Source of the DNA: Bradyrhizobium nivariense
GTDB lineage: Bacteria; Pseudomonadota; Alphaproteobacteria; Rhizobiales; Xanthobacteraceae
NCBI RefSeq assembly: GCF_029846715.1
Contig: NZ_JARVWW010000002.1
Location: 248,001 to 312,000, forward strand
DNA length: 64,000 nt
Direction of reading: 5' to 3'
Shown here: positions 8,447 through 16,980 of the stretch, piece by piece
Layout: the number at the start of each line of letters is the position of its first letter
Position numbering within the stretch: the first letter of the stretch is position 1
The notes under the pieces: generated by a model
Told to the model about the DNA's origin: nothing
Database searches by the model: none
The model's input: the letters and a program-made list of their open reading frames with translations, nothing else
Made by a program: the position numbers and the translations under genes

Positions 8447-9589
8447 ATGGATCGCTTCTATACCCAAGACCAGAAAGCCCTGCGCGAGACCGCCCGGCGC
8501 TTCGCGCAGACGGAAATTCTGCCGCGTGCGTCCGCGATCGATCGCGAAGATCGCTTCGACCGTGCGCTCTACAAGGGCATGGCCGATCTCGGCCTGTTCG
8601 GCATCTGCCTGCGCGAAGGCGCCGGCGGCGCCGGCCTCGATGCGGTCGCGGCATGCATCGCGATGGAGGAGCTGGCGCGCGGCTCCGGCGCCGTCGCCAA
8701 TGCCTTCGCAATTCCCGTCGAGGCAGTGCTGTTCTTCGACCATCACGGCACCGACGCGCACAAGGCGCTGATCCCGCAAATCCTGAGCGGCGACATCATT
8801 CCCGCCACCGCCGTCTCCGAGCCCGACCACGGCTCCGATGTCGCGGGCATCCGCACCAATGCGGCGCGCGAGGGCAATGGCTGGCGGCTCAACGGCACCA
8901 AGGCCTGGGTGACGCTCGGCGGCGTCGCCGATCGCATCATGGTGTTCGCGCGCACCGGCGCGGACGCAGGCCATCGCGCCATCTCCTGCCTTCTGGTCGA
9001 CGGCGCCCTGCCCGGCATCGCGCGCGGCAAGAACGAGGAGCTTCTCGGCATGCACGGCCTTGAAGACTGCCAGATCACCTTCTCCGACGTGCATCTCGCA
9101 GCGGACAGCCTGATGGGGCCGGAGAACCAGGCTTTCAAGATGGCGATGAGCAACTTCAATTTCAGCCGGCTGATGATGGCCTCGATGGCGCTCGGCATGG
9201 CGCAGGCCGCGTTCGAGGACGCCACCGCCTACGCAAAGGACCGCAAGCAGTTCGGCCAGGCGATCATCGGCTTCCAGGCGGTGCAGTTCATGCTCGCCGA
9301 CATGTCGACCGACATCGCCGCCGCGCGCCTTCTGATCCATCATGCCGGCCGTCTCCATGATGCCGGCGAGCCGATCGCCAAGGAGGCGGCGCAGGCAAAG
9401 CTGTTCACGACCGACATGGCGATGAAGCACGTCTCCAATGCGCTGCAGATCCACGGCGGCAACGGCTATTCGCGCGAGTATCGCATCGAGCGGCTGTTCC
9501 GCGACGTGCGCCTCGCCCAGATCTACGAGGGCACCAACCAGATCCAGCGGCTCATCATCGCCCGCCAGGTCGAGAAGGAGGCCGCGTGA
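8447..9589 (+). CDS. Acyl-CoA dehydrogenase
   Basis: 380 residues, a full-length FAD acyl-CoA dehydrogenase. Landmarks are MADLGLFGICLREGAGGAGLD, TAVSEPDHGSDVAGIRTNA, GTKAWVTLGG, RKQFGQAIIGFQAVQFMLADM and the C-terminal RLAQIYEGTNQIQRLIIARQ, where the Glu of YEGT is the usual catalytic base of the short-chain members. It parallels the dehydrogenase at 3503-4666 on the leftward arm, so the pathway may include two oxidation steps or two alternative acyl chains. Confidence 0.93.
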   Translation: MDRFYTQDQKALRETARRFAQTEILPRASAIDREDRFDRALYKGMADLGLFGICLREGAGGAGLDAVAACIAMEELARGSGAVANAFAIPVEAVLFFDHHGTDAHKALIPQILSGDIIPATAVSEPDHGSDVAGIRTNAAREGNGWRLNGTKAWVTLGGVADRIMVFARTGADAGHRAISCLLVDGALPGIARGKNEELLGMHGLEDCQITFSDVHLAADSLMGPENQAFKMAMSNFNFSRLMMASMALGMAQAAFEDATAYAKDRKQFGQAIIGFQAVQFMLADMSTDIAAARLLIHHAGRLHDAGEPIAKEAAQAKLFTTDMAMKHVSNALQIHGGNGYSREYRIERLFRDVRLAQIYEGTNQIQRLIIARQVEKEAA

Positions 9590-9605
9590 TGGGACGCGTG
9601 CAGTC

Positions 9606-11189
9606 ATGCTGAGCATCATCACCGCGGCGCAGGCCGCTGGTCTCATCCGCGACGCCGACACGCTGATCGTCGGCGGCAATGGCGGCACCGGCGCCGCGGA
9701 GGCCGTCCTCGATGCGCTGGAGCAGCGCTTCCTCGGTGGCCACGGGCCGCACGGGCTGACGCTGATCAACATCACCGGCGTCGGCGCCGTGACCGAGAAG
9801 GGCCTGTGCCATCTCGCCCATGAAGGCCTCGTCGCGCGCGTGATCGGCGGCAATTTCGGCCTCCAGGTGCCGTTCATGCGCCTGGTCCGGGACGAGCTGA
9901 TCGACGCCTACAATTTTCCGCAGGGCGTGATGAGCCAGCTCTGCCGCGCCATGGCGGCGAAACATCCGGGCGTGCTCACCCATGTCGGCCTCAACACCTA
10001 CATGGACCCGCGTCAGGACGGCGGCCGCATGAATGCGCGCACCACGCAGCCGCTGGTCGACCTCCTCGAACTGCACGGCCAGTCGTGGCTGCTCTACCGC
10101 GTCCCCGCTCCACCTGATGTCGCCATCATCCGCGGCACCTCCGCCGATGAAGACGGCTATGTCAGCATGGAGCACGAAGGCACGACGCGCGAGGATCTCT
10201 CGATCGCGCAGGCCGTGCACAATGCCGGCGGCACCGTGATTTGCCAGGTGAAGCGGATCGTGAAGCGCGGCTCGATCCATCCGCAGATGGTCAAGATTCC
10301 CGGCTTCCTGATCGATCACGTCGTGCTCGAGCCCGACCAGATGCAGACCTACGGCACGGCCTACGACCCGGCCCGCTGCGGCGAGACGCGCGTGCCGGTC
10401 GCGATGATCGCGCCGGATCCGCTCACCGAGCGGCGGGTGATCGCCCGCCGCGCCGCCTTCGAGCTGCGCCCGCGCGACGTGGTCAATCTCGGCGTCGGCA
10501 TCTCGGCGATGATCCCCAACGTCGCGGCCGAGGAAGGCATCTCGGACCTGATCACGCTAACGGTTGAATCCGGCGTGGTCGGCGGCGTGCCGGGCCACGC
10601 CCGCGAGTTCGGCACCGCCATCAATCCGCGGGTCATTCTCGACCAGGCCTATCAGTTCGACTTCTACGACGGCGGCGGGCTGTCCTGCGCTTTCCTCTCC
10701 TTCGCCGAGGTCGACGAAGCGGGCAACGTCAACGTCACCCGCTTCGGCGACCGCCGCGACGGCTCGGGCGGTTTCATCGACATCACGCAGAACGCGCGAC
10801 GGCTGATCTTCAGCGGCACCATGACCGGCGGCAAGTTCGACATCGGCGTCGAGAACGGCCGCCTCGCGATCCGGCGCGACGGCGCCTTCCGCAAGTTCGT
10901 GCCGCAGGTCGGCCAGATCAGCTTCAGTGCCGCGCTTGCCGCGCAACGCGGCCAGCAAGTGAGCTACGTGACCGAGCGTGCCGTGTTCGAGCTCGAGAAC
11001 GGCAGCCTGACGCTGACCGAGATCGCGCCGGGGGTTCGTCTGGAAGAAGACATTCTGGCGCATATGGGCTTCCGGCCGCGCATCAGCCCGCAACTGAAGG
11101 ATATGGACGCACGCATCTTCCGCTCCGGTCCGATGGGCATCGCACAGAGCTTCAAGGCCTTGCCGGCGCGGCCGCGCAAGGTTGCCTGA
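9606..11189 (+). CDS. Class I acyl-CoA:carboxylate CoA-transferase (YdiF/propionate CoA-transferase type)
   Basis: 527 residues, matching the fused alpha-beta class I CoA-transferases (about 520-530). The N-terminal half carries the alpha-like fold (ADTLIVGGNGGTGAAEAVLDAL). The second half contains LTVESGVVGGVPG around residue 325, where the Glu is the expected acyl-enzyme residue. The start at 9606 (MLSIITAAQAAGLI) is used because it begins the conserved domain; in-frame upstream sequence lies inside the acyl-CoA dehydrogenase gene. It moves CoA between acetyl- or propionyl-CoA and a pathway acid. Confidence 0.9.
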   Translation: MLSIITAAQAAGLIRDADTLIVGGNGGTGAAEAVLDALEQRFLGGHGPHGLTLINITGVGAVTEKGLCHLAHEGLVARVIGGNFGLQVPFMRLVRDELIDAYNFPQGVMSQLCRAMAAKHPGVLTHVGLNTYMDPRQDGGRMNARTTQPLVDLLELHGQSWLLYRVPAPPDVAIIRGTSADEDGYVSMEHEGTTREDLSIAQAVHNAGGTVICQVKRIVKRGSIHPQMVKIPGFLIDHVVLEPDQMQTYGTAYDPARCGETRVPVAMIAPDPLTERRVIARRAAFELRPRDVVNLGVGISAMIPNVAAEEGISDLITLTVESGVVGGVPGHAREFGTAINPRVILDQAYQFDFYDGGGLSCAFLSFAEVDEAGNVNVTRFGDRRDGSGGFIDITQNARRLIFSGTMTGGKFDIGVENGRLAIRRDGAFRKFVPQVGQISFSAALAAQRGQQVSYVTERAVFELENGSLTLTEIAPGVRLEEDILAHMGFRPRISPQLKDMDARIFRSGPMGIAQSFKALPARPRKVA

Positions 11190-11199
11190 GGGATACCCC

Positions 11200-11691
11200 A
11201 TGGATACCGCTGCCGCATCAATCAATCTCCGCTATGAGGACATCGCGCTCGGCGCGGAGTTCGAGACCGCCGCGCACACCGTAACGGAGGCCGACATCGG
11301 CGCCTTCGCCGACGTCACGCGCGACCACCATCCACTTCATGTCGATACGGCCTATGCGCGCGCCCGCGGCTTTCCGGCCGTGATTGGCCATGGGCTGTTC
11401 GGCCTCTCGCTGATGGAAGGGCTGAAGTCCGAGCTGAAGCTGTACGAGGAGACCTCGGTCGCCTCGCTCGGATGGGACGAGGTGCGGTTCACGGCACCCA
11501 TCGTCGCCGGCGACAGCTTGCGCGTACGCTTCCGCTTCGTCGAGAAGCGGCCGACCCGAAACCCCGACCGCGGCATCGTCATCGAGACGCTCGACCTCGT
11601 CAACCAGCGCGACGAGGTCGTGACGGCGGCCCGGCACACCTCGCTGATCCTGACCCGGCAGGGCGCTCGCGATCCGACGGCCGCCACGTGA
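11200..11691 (+). CDS. MaoC-family (R)-enoyl-CoA hydratase
   Basis: 163 residues from the ATG at 11200, preceded by a GAGGG ribosome site; an in-frame TTG at 11182 lies inside the previous gene and is rejected. The catalytic signature is intact: FADVTRDHHPLHVDTAYARARGF followed by AVIGHGLFGLSLMEG. It hydrates an enoyl-CoA, probably the product of the acyl-CoA dehydrogenase two genes upstream. Eleven bases separate it from the CoA-transferase, so they are in one transcript. Confidence 0.9.
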   Translation: MDTAAASINLRYEDIALGAEFETAAHTVTEADIGAFADVTRDHHPLHVDTAYARARGFPAVIGHGLFGLSLMEGLKSELKLYEETSVASLGWDEVRFTAPIVAGDSLRVRFRFVEKRPTRNPDRGIVIETLDLVNQRDEVVTAARHTSLILTRQGARDPTAAT

Positions 11692-11761
11692 CGCGACAAT
11701 GAAGAAGACATCGGACCGGAGACGGCTGCTCTGCCACCCACGATTTGACAGGAGTTTTTTG

Positions 11762-12598
11762 ATGCGATTTCTCGAGACCTTCTCCGCCCTCGCGCTGCTG
11801 ATCGGCCTTTCCCAGGTGGCCCACGCCCAGAGCTGTACGCCGAAAGTGCCGGCGTCGAGCCTGATCGAAGCTCCCAAATGGCAGATGTCAATCAACCCGA
11901 CGCTGCCGCCGCAGCAATTCGTCGATGACAAGGGCGAGTTGCAGGGGCTCAACGTCGAGCTCGCGAGGGAGATCGCCAAGCGCATCTGCGTCGAGCCGGT
12001 GTTCTTGCGCATGGACTTCCCGCCGATGATCCCAGCGCTGCGCTCGGGCCGCTTCGACGCCATCAACACCGGCCTGTTCTGGACCGAGGAGCGCTCGAAG
12101 ATGCTCTACCTCGTGCCTTACGCGCAGCAGGCAATCAGCATCTACACCGATCCCGCCTCCAGCCTGAAGCTGGAGAAGTTCGAGGATCTCGCCGGCCGCG
12201 TAGTCGGCGTCGAATCGGCAACCTACACCGAGCGCAAGGCACGCGAGTTCAACAACGAGATGGTCGCGAAGGGCCTCAAGCCGATCGAACTCCGCACCTT
12301 CACCACCGTCACCGCGACCTCGGCGGCGCTGCGCGCCGGCCAGCTCGAGGCGGCGCTCAACATCAACGAGACCGCCAACTCGCTGGAGCAGAAGGGCATC
12401 GCCAAGATCTGGGTCCGCGACATCGCCGGCACCGACATCACCTTCGCCTTCCGCGACAAGCTGCTCGCGCAAGCCTTCGCCGATGCGCTGACGGCGACCC
12501 GCGCCGACGGCACCTACGACAAGCTGTTCGACAAGTTCGGCATGACCAAGCTGAAGGCCGTCACTTTTGCGATCCGCGGCGACGGCCCGACCAACTGA
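11762..12598 (+). CDS. Periplasmic amino-acid-type solute-binding protein, paralogue of 430-1266
   Basis: 278 residues with a signal peptide (MRFLETFSALALLIGLSQVAHA). The ATG at 11762 has AGGAG about seven bases upstream. It is the same family and length as the binding protein at 430-1266, sharing SINPTLPPQQFVDDKGELQG, LRMDFPPMIPAL, TGLFWTEERSKM and the C-terminal LFDKFGMTKL. No permease gene follows it, so it probably uses the permease of the leftward arm. Two binding proteins sharing one importer would widen the substrate range. Confidence 0.9.
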   Translation: MRFLETFSALALLIGLSQVAHAQSCTPKVPASSLIEAPKWQMSINPTLPPQQFVDDKGELQGLNVELAREIAKRICVEPVFLRMDFPPMIPALRSGRFDAINTGLFWTEERSKMLYLVPYAQQAISIYTDPASSLKLEKFEDLAGRVVGVESATYTERKAREFNNEMVAKGLKPIELRTFTTVTATSAALRAGQLEAALNINETANSLEQKGIAKIWVRDIAGTDITFAFRDKLLAQAFADALTATRADGTYDKLFDKFGMTKLKAVTFAIRGDGPTN

Positions 12599-12991
12599 CC
12601 TGACACCAGGGCGTCGGCGCCGGCGTCAATAGCCTGATGGCCGACCTCTCGGGGTGGGACGTCACGACGTGGAATCTGGCGGGTTGGTATCGCAACTGAG
12701 GCGTCCGCCCGTTTGGGCTCGCTGACATCCCCGCAAGGGGGTGGCCCATTCCGTGCGCCCCTTGCCTCTGTGCCATCTTCCGTCGACCTGGACGCGGCCG
12801 CCGGCCGCCATGCGCCAGAAGCGGCCATGTGGGGATCCAAAGCCAGCGGACATTCGCGAAGTCTTGCATAAAGATGGACACCAATTGAGAATGGATGGCT
12901 AATCCAGAGCTTCAGCTTGGCCAGCGGCGAGAGCGTAACGTACGTCTACCGATATGGCGGCATTTCTATCCAATCGTCGAAAGCAACGTCC
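12599..12991. other. Intergenic stretch with a possible gene remnant
   Basis: No complete gene is visible over these 393 bases. A 20-codon plus-strand open frame (12637-12699) ends MADLSGWDVTTWNLAGWYRN; it looks protein-like (Trp-rich, GC-balanced) and could be the last residues of a deleted gene, but I do not recognise it. Reading frames on the minus strand here look like chance frames in GC-rich DNA. The promoter of the following GntR gene should lie near 12850-12990. Confidence 0.35.
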
Positions 12992-13693
12992 GTGCCTTCT
13001 ATCAGCAAAGCAAAGAAATCAATCAGCAAACGCCCGGCACGGACCAATGGCAGCATAACAGACGCAACCTATTTGAAGCTGCACAACCTGATCGAGTCGC
13101 GGCAGCTGCAGCCCGGCGAGGTGATTGAAGAGCGCCGACTTGCACTCCGGCTGAAAGTCTCGCGGACACCGCTGCGGGCTGGCATCAGCCGGTTGCTGGG
13201 CGAAGGCAGGCTCGAGCAATTGTCCAACGGCACCGTGGTGGTCCGCACAATCGAAATGGCGGAATTGCTCGAATTGGTCCATCTCCGCATGGTGCTGGAG
13301 GGCGAAGCGACGTTCATTGCGGCGACCCGCATCGCGCTGGATATCCTTGCACCGATCAGGGCCGCGCTAGAGAAGATCATTGCTGCGTCGACGGTGCCCA
13401 GGACGGTTCACTGGACCCTCGATGACGAAATTCATGACCAGATCGCGCGGCATTGCGGCAATCGTTCGCTTGAGAAGCTGATTGGAGAAATTCGGCAGAA
13501 GATCCGGATGTGTAACGTGGAGCGCCACCCCGGCCGGCTGCTGCCCGCCACCCGCGAACATCTTGCAATTATCGATGCCATCATCGATCGTGATGCTGCC
13601 GCAGCCCGTCAGGCGATGATCCTGCATCTCACTAACGTGCGGCAGGGATTGCTCGAGCGATTCGGGATCTTCCTGCCCGAGCCTCACGGCTAG
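12992..13693 (+). CDS. GntR-family (FCD) transcriptional regulator
   Basis: About 233 residues from a GTG at 12992; there is no in-frame ATG, and a TTG at 12917 is possible but has no better ribosome site. The winged helix is at about residues 28-90 (GEVIEERRLALRLKVSRTPLR, then GEGRLEQLSNGTVVVRT). An FCD ligand domain follows, with the metal-binding pattern in the DDEIHDQIARHCGN region and the REHLAIIDAI stretch. It lies 200 bp before the allantoin-type operon, whose upstream region has a perfect palindrome of the type bound by FCD regulators. It is probably the ligand-responsive repressor of that operon. Confidence 0.85.
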   Translation: MPSISKAKKSISKRPARTNGSITDATYLKLHNLIESRQLQPGEVIEERRLALRLKVSRTPLRAGISRLLGEGRLEQLSNGTVVVRTIEMAELLELVHLRMVLEGEATFIAATRIALDILAPIRAALEKIIAASTVPRTVHWTLDDEIHDQIARHCGNRSLEKLIGEIRQKIRMCNVERHPGRLLPATREHLAIIDAIIDRDAAAARQAMILHLTNVRQGLLERFGIFLPEPHG

Positions 13694-13827
13694 GTCGAGA
13701 TCAGGCAGAATCCCCGCGGGCTGCGTGTCCGAAAATTCCGCAGCTGCACGCAATTTTGTCGGATTCCGTCCAAATTTAACGCAGCTTCCCGAGCTTCGCG
13801 GCTTGACTGAAATCAGCATGGGCGGTT

Positions 13828-13843
13828 CACTGGTATACCAGTG
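13828..13843. promoter_or_regulatory. Perfect 16-bp palindrome, likely GntR operator (CACTGGTATACCAGTG)
   Basis: A perfect palindrome with the TGGTATACCA core well known from FadR-subfamily GntR operators. It lies 52 bp before the ATG of the ureidoglycolate lyase gene and 135 bp after the GntR gene's stop. A TTGACT hexamer at 13803-13808 could be the -35 element, which would put the palindrome over the -10 and start region. No other copy was found in the window. Confidence 0.75.
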
Positions 13844-13895
13844 GAATATCGAGCCGCTTCGCGCAGCAAGCCGACCAAACAGATGTCCCGCCTGA

Positions 13896-14405
13896 ATGAC
13901 GCCGAACCACACTGCTTCCCATACCGTCGCGGCCGAACCGCTGTCCCCGGCCGGCTTTGCCGCCTTCGGCGATGTAGCCGAGCGGCCGATCGACGTGCGC
14001 CGGCGCTATCTTCCGACATCGGACGATCACACCGCGGACGCCGCCACCTTTTCCTTCTGGATCAGCAGTGCCGCCAGGCTCGGCAGTCTGCCCCTGCCAA
14101 TCACGACGCTGGAGCGTCATCCGTTCTCCGCCCAGACCTTCATCCCGCTCGGCAGCAGTCAATACCTGGCGATCGTGTGCGACGCCGGCCCGGATGGCCT
14201 GCCTGATGTGGCCACCCTGCGGTGCTTCATCGCTGGAGCGCATCAAAGCATCACCTTCGCCCGCAATGTCTGGCATCATCCGATGACCGTTCTCGGCGCG
14301 GCCATGGAATTCGCTGTCGCCATGGGCATGACCGGCCGGCAGGACGACGACGTATTCGTCGATATCGCTGGCGACGTTCGCGCCGTGATGCCGCAGAGCG
14401 CATAA
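13896..14405 (+). CDS. allA: Ureidoglycolate lyase family protein
   Basis: 169 residues, the usual size for AllA-type ureidoglycolate lyase, which splits ureidoglycolate into glyoxylate and urea (last step of ureide breakdown). Family-like features are the cupin pattern TLERHPFSAQTFIPLG followed by YLAIVCDAGPDGLPD, LRCFIAGAHQSITFARNVWHHPM near residues 110-130, and a closing VFVDI. It is the first gene of the operon and is followed after 12 bp by a PuuE-type allantoinase gene, which supports the assignment. Confidence 0.85.
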   Translation: MTPNHTASHTVAAEPLSPAGFAAFGDVAERPIDVRRRYLPTSDDHTADAATFSFWISSAARLGSLPLPITTLERHPFSAQTFIPLGSSQYLAIVCDAGPDGLPDVATLRCFIAGAHQSITFARNVWHHPMTVLGAAMEFAVAMGMTGRQDDDVFVDIAGDVRAVMPQSA

Positions 14406-14416
14406 GGATCGCAGCG

Positions 14417-15328
14417 ATGCCGCATGATGATCACCTCACCCGCGACTTCGTCGGCTACGGCCGCAACCCGCCGCATCCGCAATGGCCGGGCGCAGCAAGA
14501 ATCGCACTCAACTTCTGCATCAATTACGAAGAAGGCTCCGAGCCGTCGTTCGCCGATGGCGACGGCGTCACCGAAACGTCCCTGACCGAAGGTGGCGGCG
14601 GCGGCTTCGAGGGCCGCGACCTCGCCGCCGAGTCGATGTTCGAATATGGCAGCCGCATAGGCTTCTGGCGCGTGCTGCGCCTTCTGTCCGAGCGCGGAAT
14701 GATCGCCACCGTCATGGGCTGCGCGCTGGCGCTGGAACGCAACGACGAGGCCTGCGCCGCCATTCGCGAATATGGCTACGACGTCTGCGCCCATGGCTGG
14801 CGCTGGGAGCGACATCCGTTGCTGTCCGAGGCCGACGAGCGCGAGCGCATTCGCAAGACCGTCGAGAGCCTCGAGCGCACCACCGGCGAGCGTCCGCTCG
14901 GCTGGTATTGCCGCTATGGGCCGAGCGTGAACACGCGGCGCCTCGTGGTCGAAGAAGGCGGTTTCCTCTACGACTCCGACGCCTATAACGACGAATTGCC
15001 GTACTGGACACGCGTACTCGACAAGCCGCATCTCGTGGTGCCTTACGGTCTTGCCAACAACGACGCCAAGTTCAGCCGCGGCGCAATGGCAACGGCGGAT
15101 GATTTCTTCATCTATCTGCGCGACGCCTTCGACATGCTCTACGCGGAAGGCGCTACCGCGCCGAAGATGATGTCGGTCGGACTGCACACCCGCCTGATCG
15201 GCCATCCCGGCCGCGCCGCTGGCCTGCAGCGCTTCCTCGATCACGTCGCCAAGCACGACAACGCGTGGGTCTGCCGGCGCGGCGACATCGCCCGTCACTG
15301 GCAGGCCACTCATTCCCCCACGCCCTGA
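14417..15328 (+). CDS. puuE: PuuE-type allantoinase (polysaccharide deacetylase fold)
   Basis: 303 residues. The ATG at 14417 begins MPHDDHLTRDFVGYGRNPP, the typical PuuE N-terminus. Next come LNFCINYEEGSEPSFADGDGVTE and a NodB-like barrel (residues 70-270) with VCAHGWRWERHP, WYCRYGPSVNTRRL and SDAYNDELPYW. Cofactor-independent PuuE opens the allantoin ring to allantoate. With the ureidoglycolate lyase gene just upstream it indicates ureide use; the middle allantoate-degrading enzymes are not in this window. An uncharacterised amide substrate of the same fold is an alternative. Confidence 0.87.
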   Translation: MPHDDHLTRDFVGYGRNPPHPQWPGAARIALNFCINYEEGSEPSFADGDGVTETSLTEGGGGGFEGRDLAAESMFEYGSRIGFWRVLRLLSERGMIATVMGCALALERNDEACAAIREYGYDVCAHGWRWERHPLLSEADERERIRKTVESLERTTGERPLGWYCRYGPSVNTRRLVVEEGGFLYDSDAYNDELPYWTRVLDKPHLVVPYGLANNDAKFSRGAMATADDFFIYLRDAFDMLYAEGATAPKMMSVGLHTRLIGHPGRAAGLQRFLDHVAKHDNAWVCRRGDIARHWQATHSPTP

Positions 15329-15361
15329 TCGCCATCACATCCGCCCCCGAAAGGACGCCCC

Positions 15362-16246
15362 ATGAGACTGAAACCCACGCATTGGCTGTTCTCGCTGATG
15401 CTGTCGACTGCGGCATTCGCCGGCGGCGCCAGCGCCCAGGAAGCCGATCATCCGTCCGACAAGCCGATGGTGGTCGCGTCCGACTTCGGCGTCGCGCCGT
15501 GGATGGTGCGCGGCCCCAACGGCCCCGAGGGTTTCGGTGCGGATCTGATCAACGAGATCGGTAAAGATCTCGGCCGCCCGAAGGTCGAGATCGTCGACAT
15601 CAATTTCTCCGGCCTGTTCGCGGCGCTGTTCGCTAAGCGCGCCGAATTCCTCGTCAACCCGCTCAACCTCACTGCCGAACGCTCCGAGCGCATGCTCTAT
15701 ACTGAGCCGCTATTCTCCACCGGCAACGGCTTCATCGTCCGCGCCGCCGACGAGATGAAGAGCTTCGAGGATCTCAAGGGCAAGGCCGTTGCCGTCAACC
15801 GCGGGACCATCTCGGATACCTGGGCCACCGCCAATGCCGAGAAATACGGCTTCGAAGTGCAGCGCTACGATGTATTCCCCGACACGGTGCAGGCCGTGCT
15901 GACTCGCCGCGCCTTCACAGCGCTCAATGAGATCCCGACGACCGTCTATGCCGCCAGCCAGAACAAGGCGATCAAGGTCGGTTTCAAGGACTTCAACGGC
16001 CGCAACTTCGCCTATGCGTTCCGCCTGGAAGACACCGAGTATCGCAACAAGGTCGAGGCGGTCATCGAATGCATGAAGTTGGACGGCCGCCTGCGCAAGC
16101 TGCACGAGAAATGGTATGGCGCAACGCCCGATGCCGGCTCGGCCATCGATACTGTGTATTTCGGCTATGGCCCCCCGGCTTCAAAGGCTTCGAGCCCACC
16201 TCGCACGTTCCGGCGTGCAAGTAGCACGCTTGCTCTGACAAGATAG
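15362..16246 (+). CDS. Amino-acid-type solute-binding protein with apparent C-terminal frameshift
   Basis: 294 residues as read, with a signal peptide (to about residue 25, GGASAQ). It is a family-3 binding protein: VVASDFGVAPWMV, FSGLFAALFAKRAEFLVNPL and SFEDLKGKAVAVNRG. Near the end a run of six C (16171-16176) seems one base short. Adding one C reads on as GPPGFKGFEPTSHVPACK with stop at 16222-16224, a natural-looking C-terminus, whereas the present frame gives a Ser/Arg-rich tail to 16246. This is either a sequencing error or a tolerated indel. It supplies the importer encoded by the next genes. Confidence 0.85.
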   Translation: MRLKPTHWLFSLMLSTAAFAGGASAQEADHPSDKPMVVASDFGVAPWMVRGPNGPEGFGADLINEIGKDLGRPKVEIVDINFSGLFAALFAKRAEFLVNPLNLTAERSERMLYTEPLFSTGNGFIVRAADEMKSFEDLKGKAVAVNRGTISDTWATANAEKYGFEVQRYDVFPDTVQAVLTRRAFTALNEIPTTVYAASQNKAIKVGFKDFNGRNFAYAFRLEDTEYRNKVEAVIECMKLDGRLRKLHEKWYGATPDAGSAIDTVYFGYGPPASKASSPPRTFRRASSTLALTR

Positions 16247-16299
16247 CTGCGAACACCGGACCGGCCCGAACTGGTTCGACCGCGGTTGACGGACACTCG

Positions 16300-16971
16300 A
16301 TGGACCGGATCGTCGAATACTACTTCAATGCAGAAGTCATCGCGGGCGCCTTCCCCCAGGTGCTCGCGGGCTTTCGCACGACGGTCGCCGTATCGCTTTT
16401 GATTATTGTCTGCGGTACGCTGTTCGGCCTGTCGTTGGCACTGCTGCGCTGCGCCAACCTGCGCCCGGTCAATTTCGTCATCACCGCTTATGTCGACGTG
16501 CTGCGCACGCTGCCGCAGCTCGTCGTGATCGTCTTCATCTATTTCGGCCTGCCTTATCTCGGCCCGGCGCTGTCCCCCTTCGCGACCACTGTGCTGGCAC
16601 TCGGCATGGTCTTGTCGGCCTTTTGCACCGAGATCTTCTGGTCCGCAATCATGGCGCTGCCGCGCGGACAATGGGACGCCGCCAGCGCGCTCGGTTTCAG
16701 CCGGCTGCGGACGCTGGTCACCATCATCCTGCCGCAGGCCATTCGCCTCGCGATCCCGCTTCTGACCAACCGCGCCATCTCCATCAGCAAGGGCACGGCG
16801 CTCGGCACCGCCGTGTCGCTCCCGGAAACGCTCGGACAGGCGCAGAGCGTGATGGCGTTGGTCGCCAATCCCTCGCCGCTGACGCTGGCCGCGGCGTTCT
16901 ACCTCACCTTCTTCCTGCCGTTGGTGATCGCCAGCCGGTGGATCGAATATCGCTACAGCACGGGACGGTGA
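16300..16971 (+). CDS. Polar amino acid ABC transporter permease
   Basis: 223 residues, HisM/GlnP family. Five or so hydrophobic segments are visible, with DVLRTLPQLVVIVFIYFGLPYL near residues 65-87. The EAA loop region is ALPRGQWDAASALGFSRL (about 125-142), followed by ILPQAIRLAIP. It pairs with the permease at 16981-17652 to make the heterodimeric pore, fed by the binding protein at 15362 and energised by the ATPase at 19407. Confidence 0.92.
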   Translation: MDRIVEYYFNAEVIAGAFPQVLAGFRTTVAVSLLIIVCGTLFGLSLALLRCANLRPVNFVITAYVDVLRTLPQLVVIVFIYFGLPYLGPALSPFATTVLALGMVLSAFCTEIFWSAIMALPRGQWDAASALGFSRLRTLVTIILPQAIRLAIPLLTNRAISISKGTALGTAVSLPETLGQAQSVMALVANPSPLTLAAAFYLTFFLPLVIASRWIEYRYSTGR

Positions 16972-16980
16972 GCGGATCGC

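Noticed and set aside
12514..12884. Minus-strand frames between the binding-protein and GntR genes
   Set aside because: They overlap the end of the binding-protein gene, lack motifs and are rich in Arg, Pro and Gly as random GC-rich frames are.
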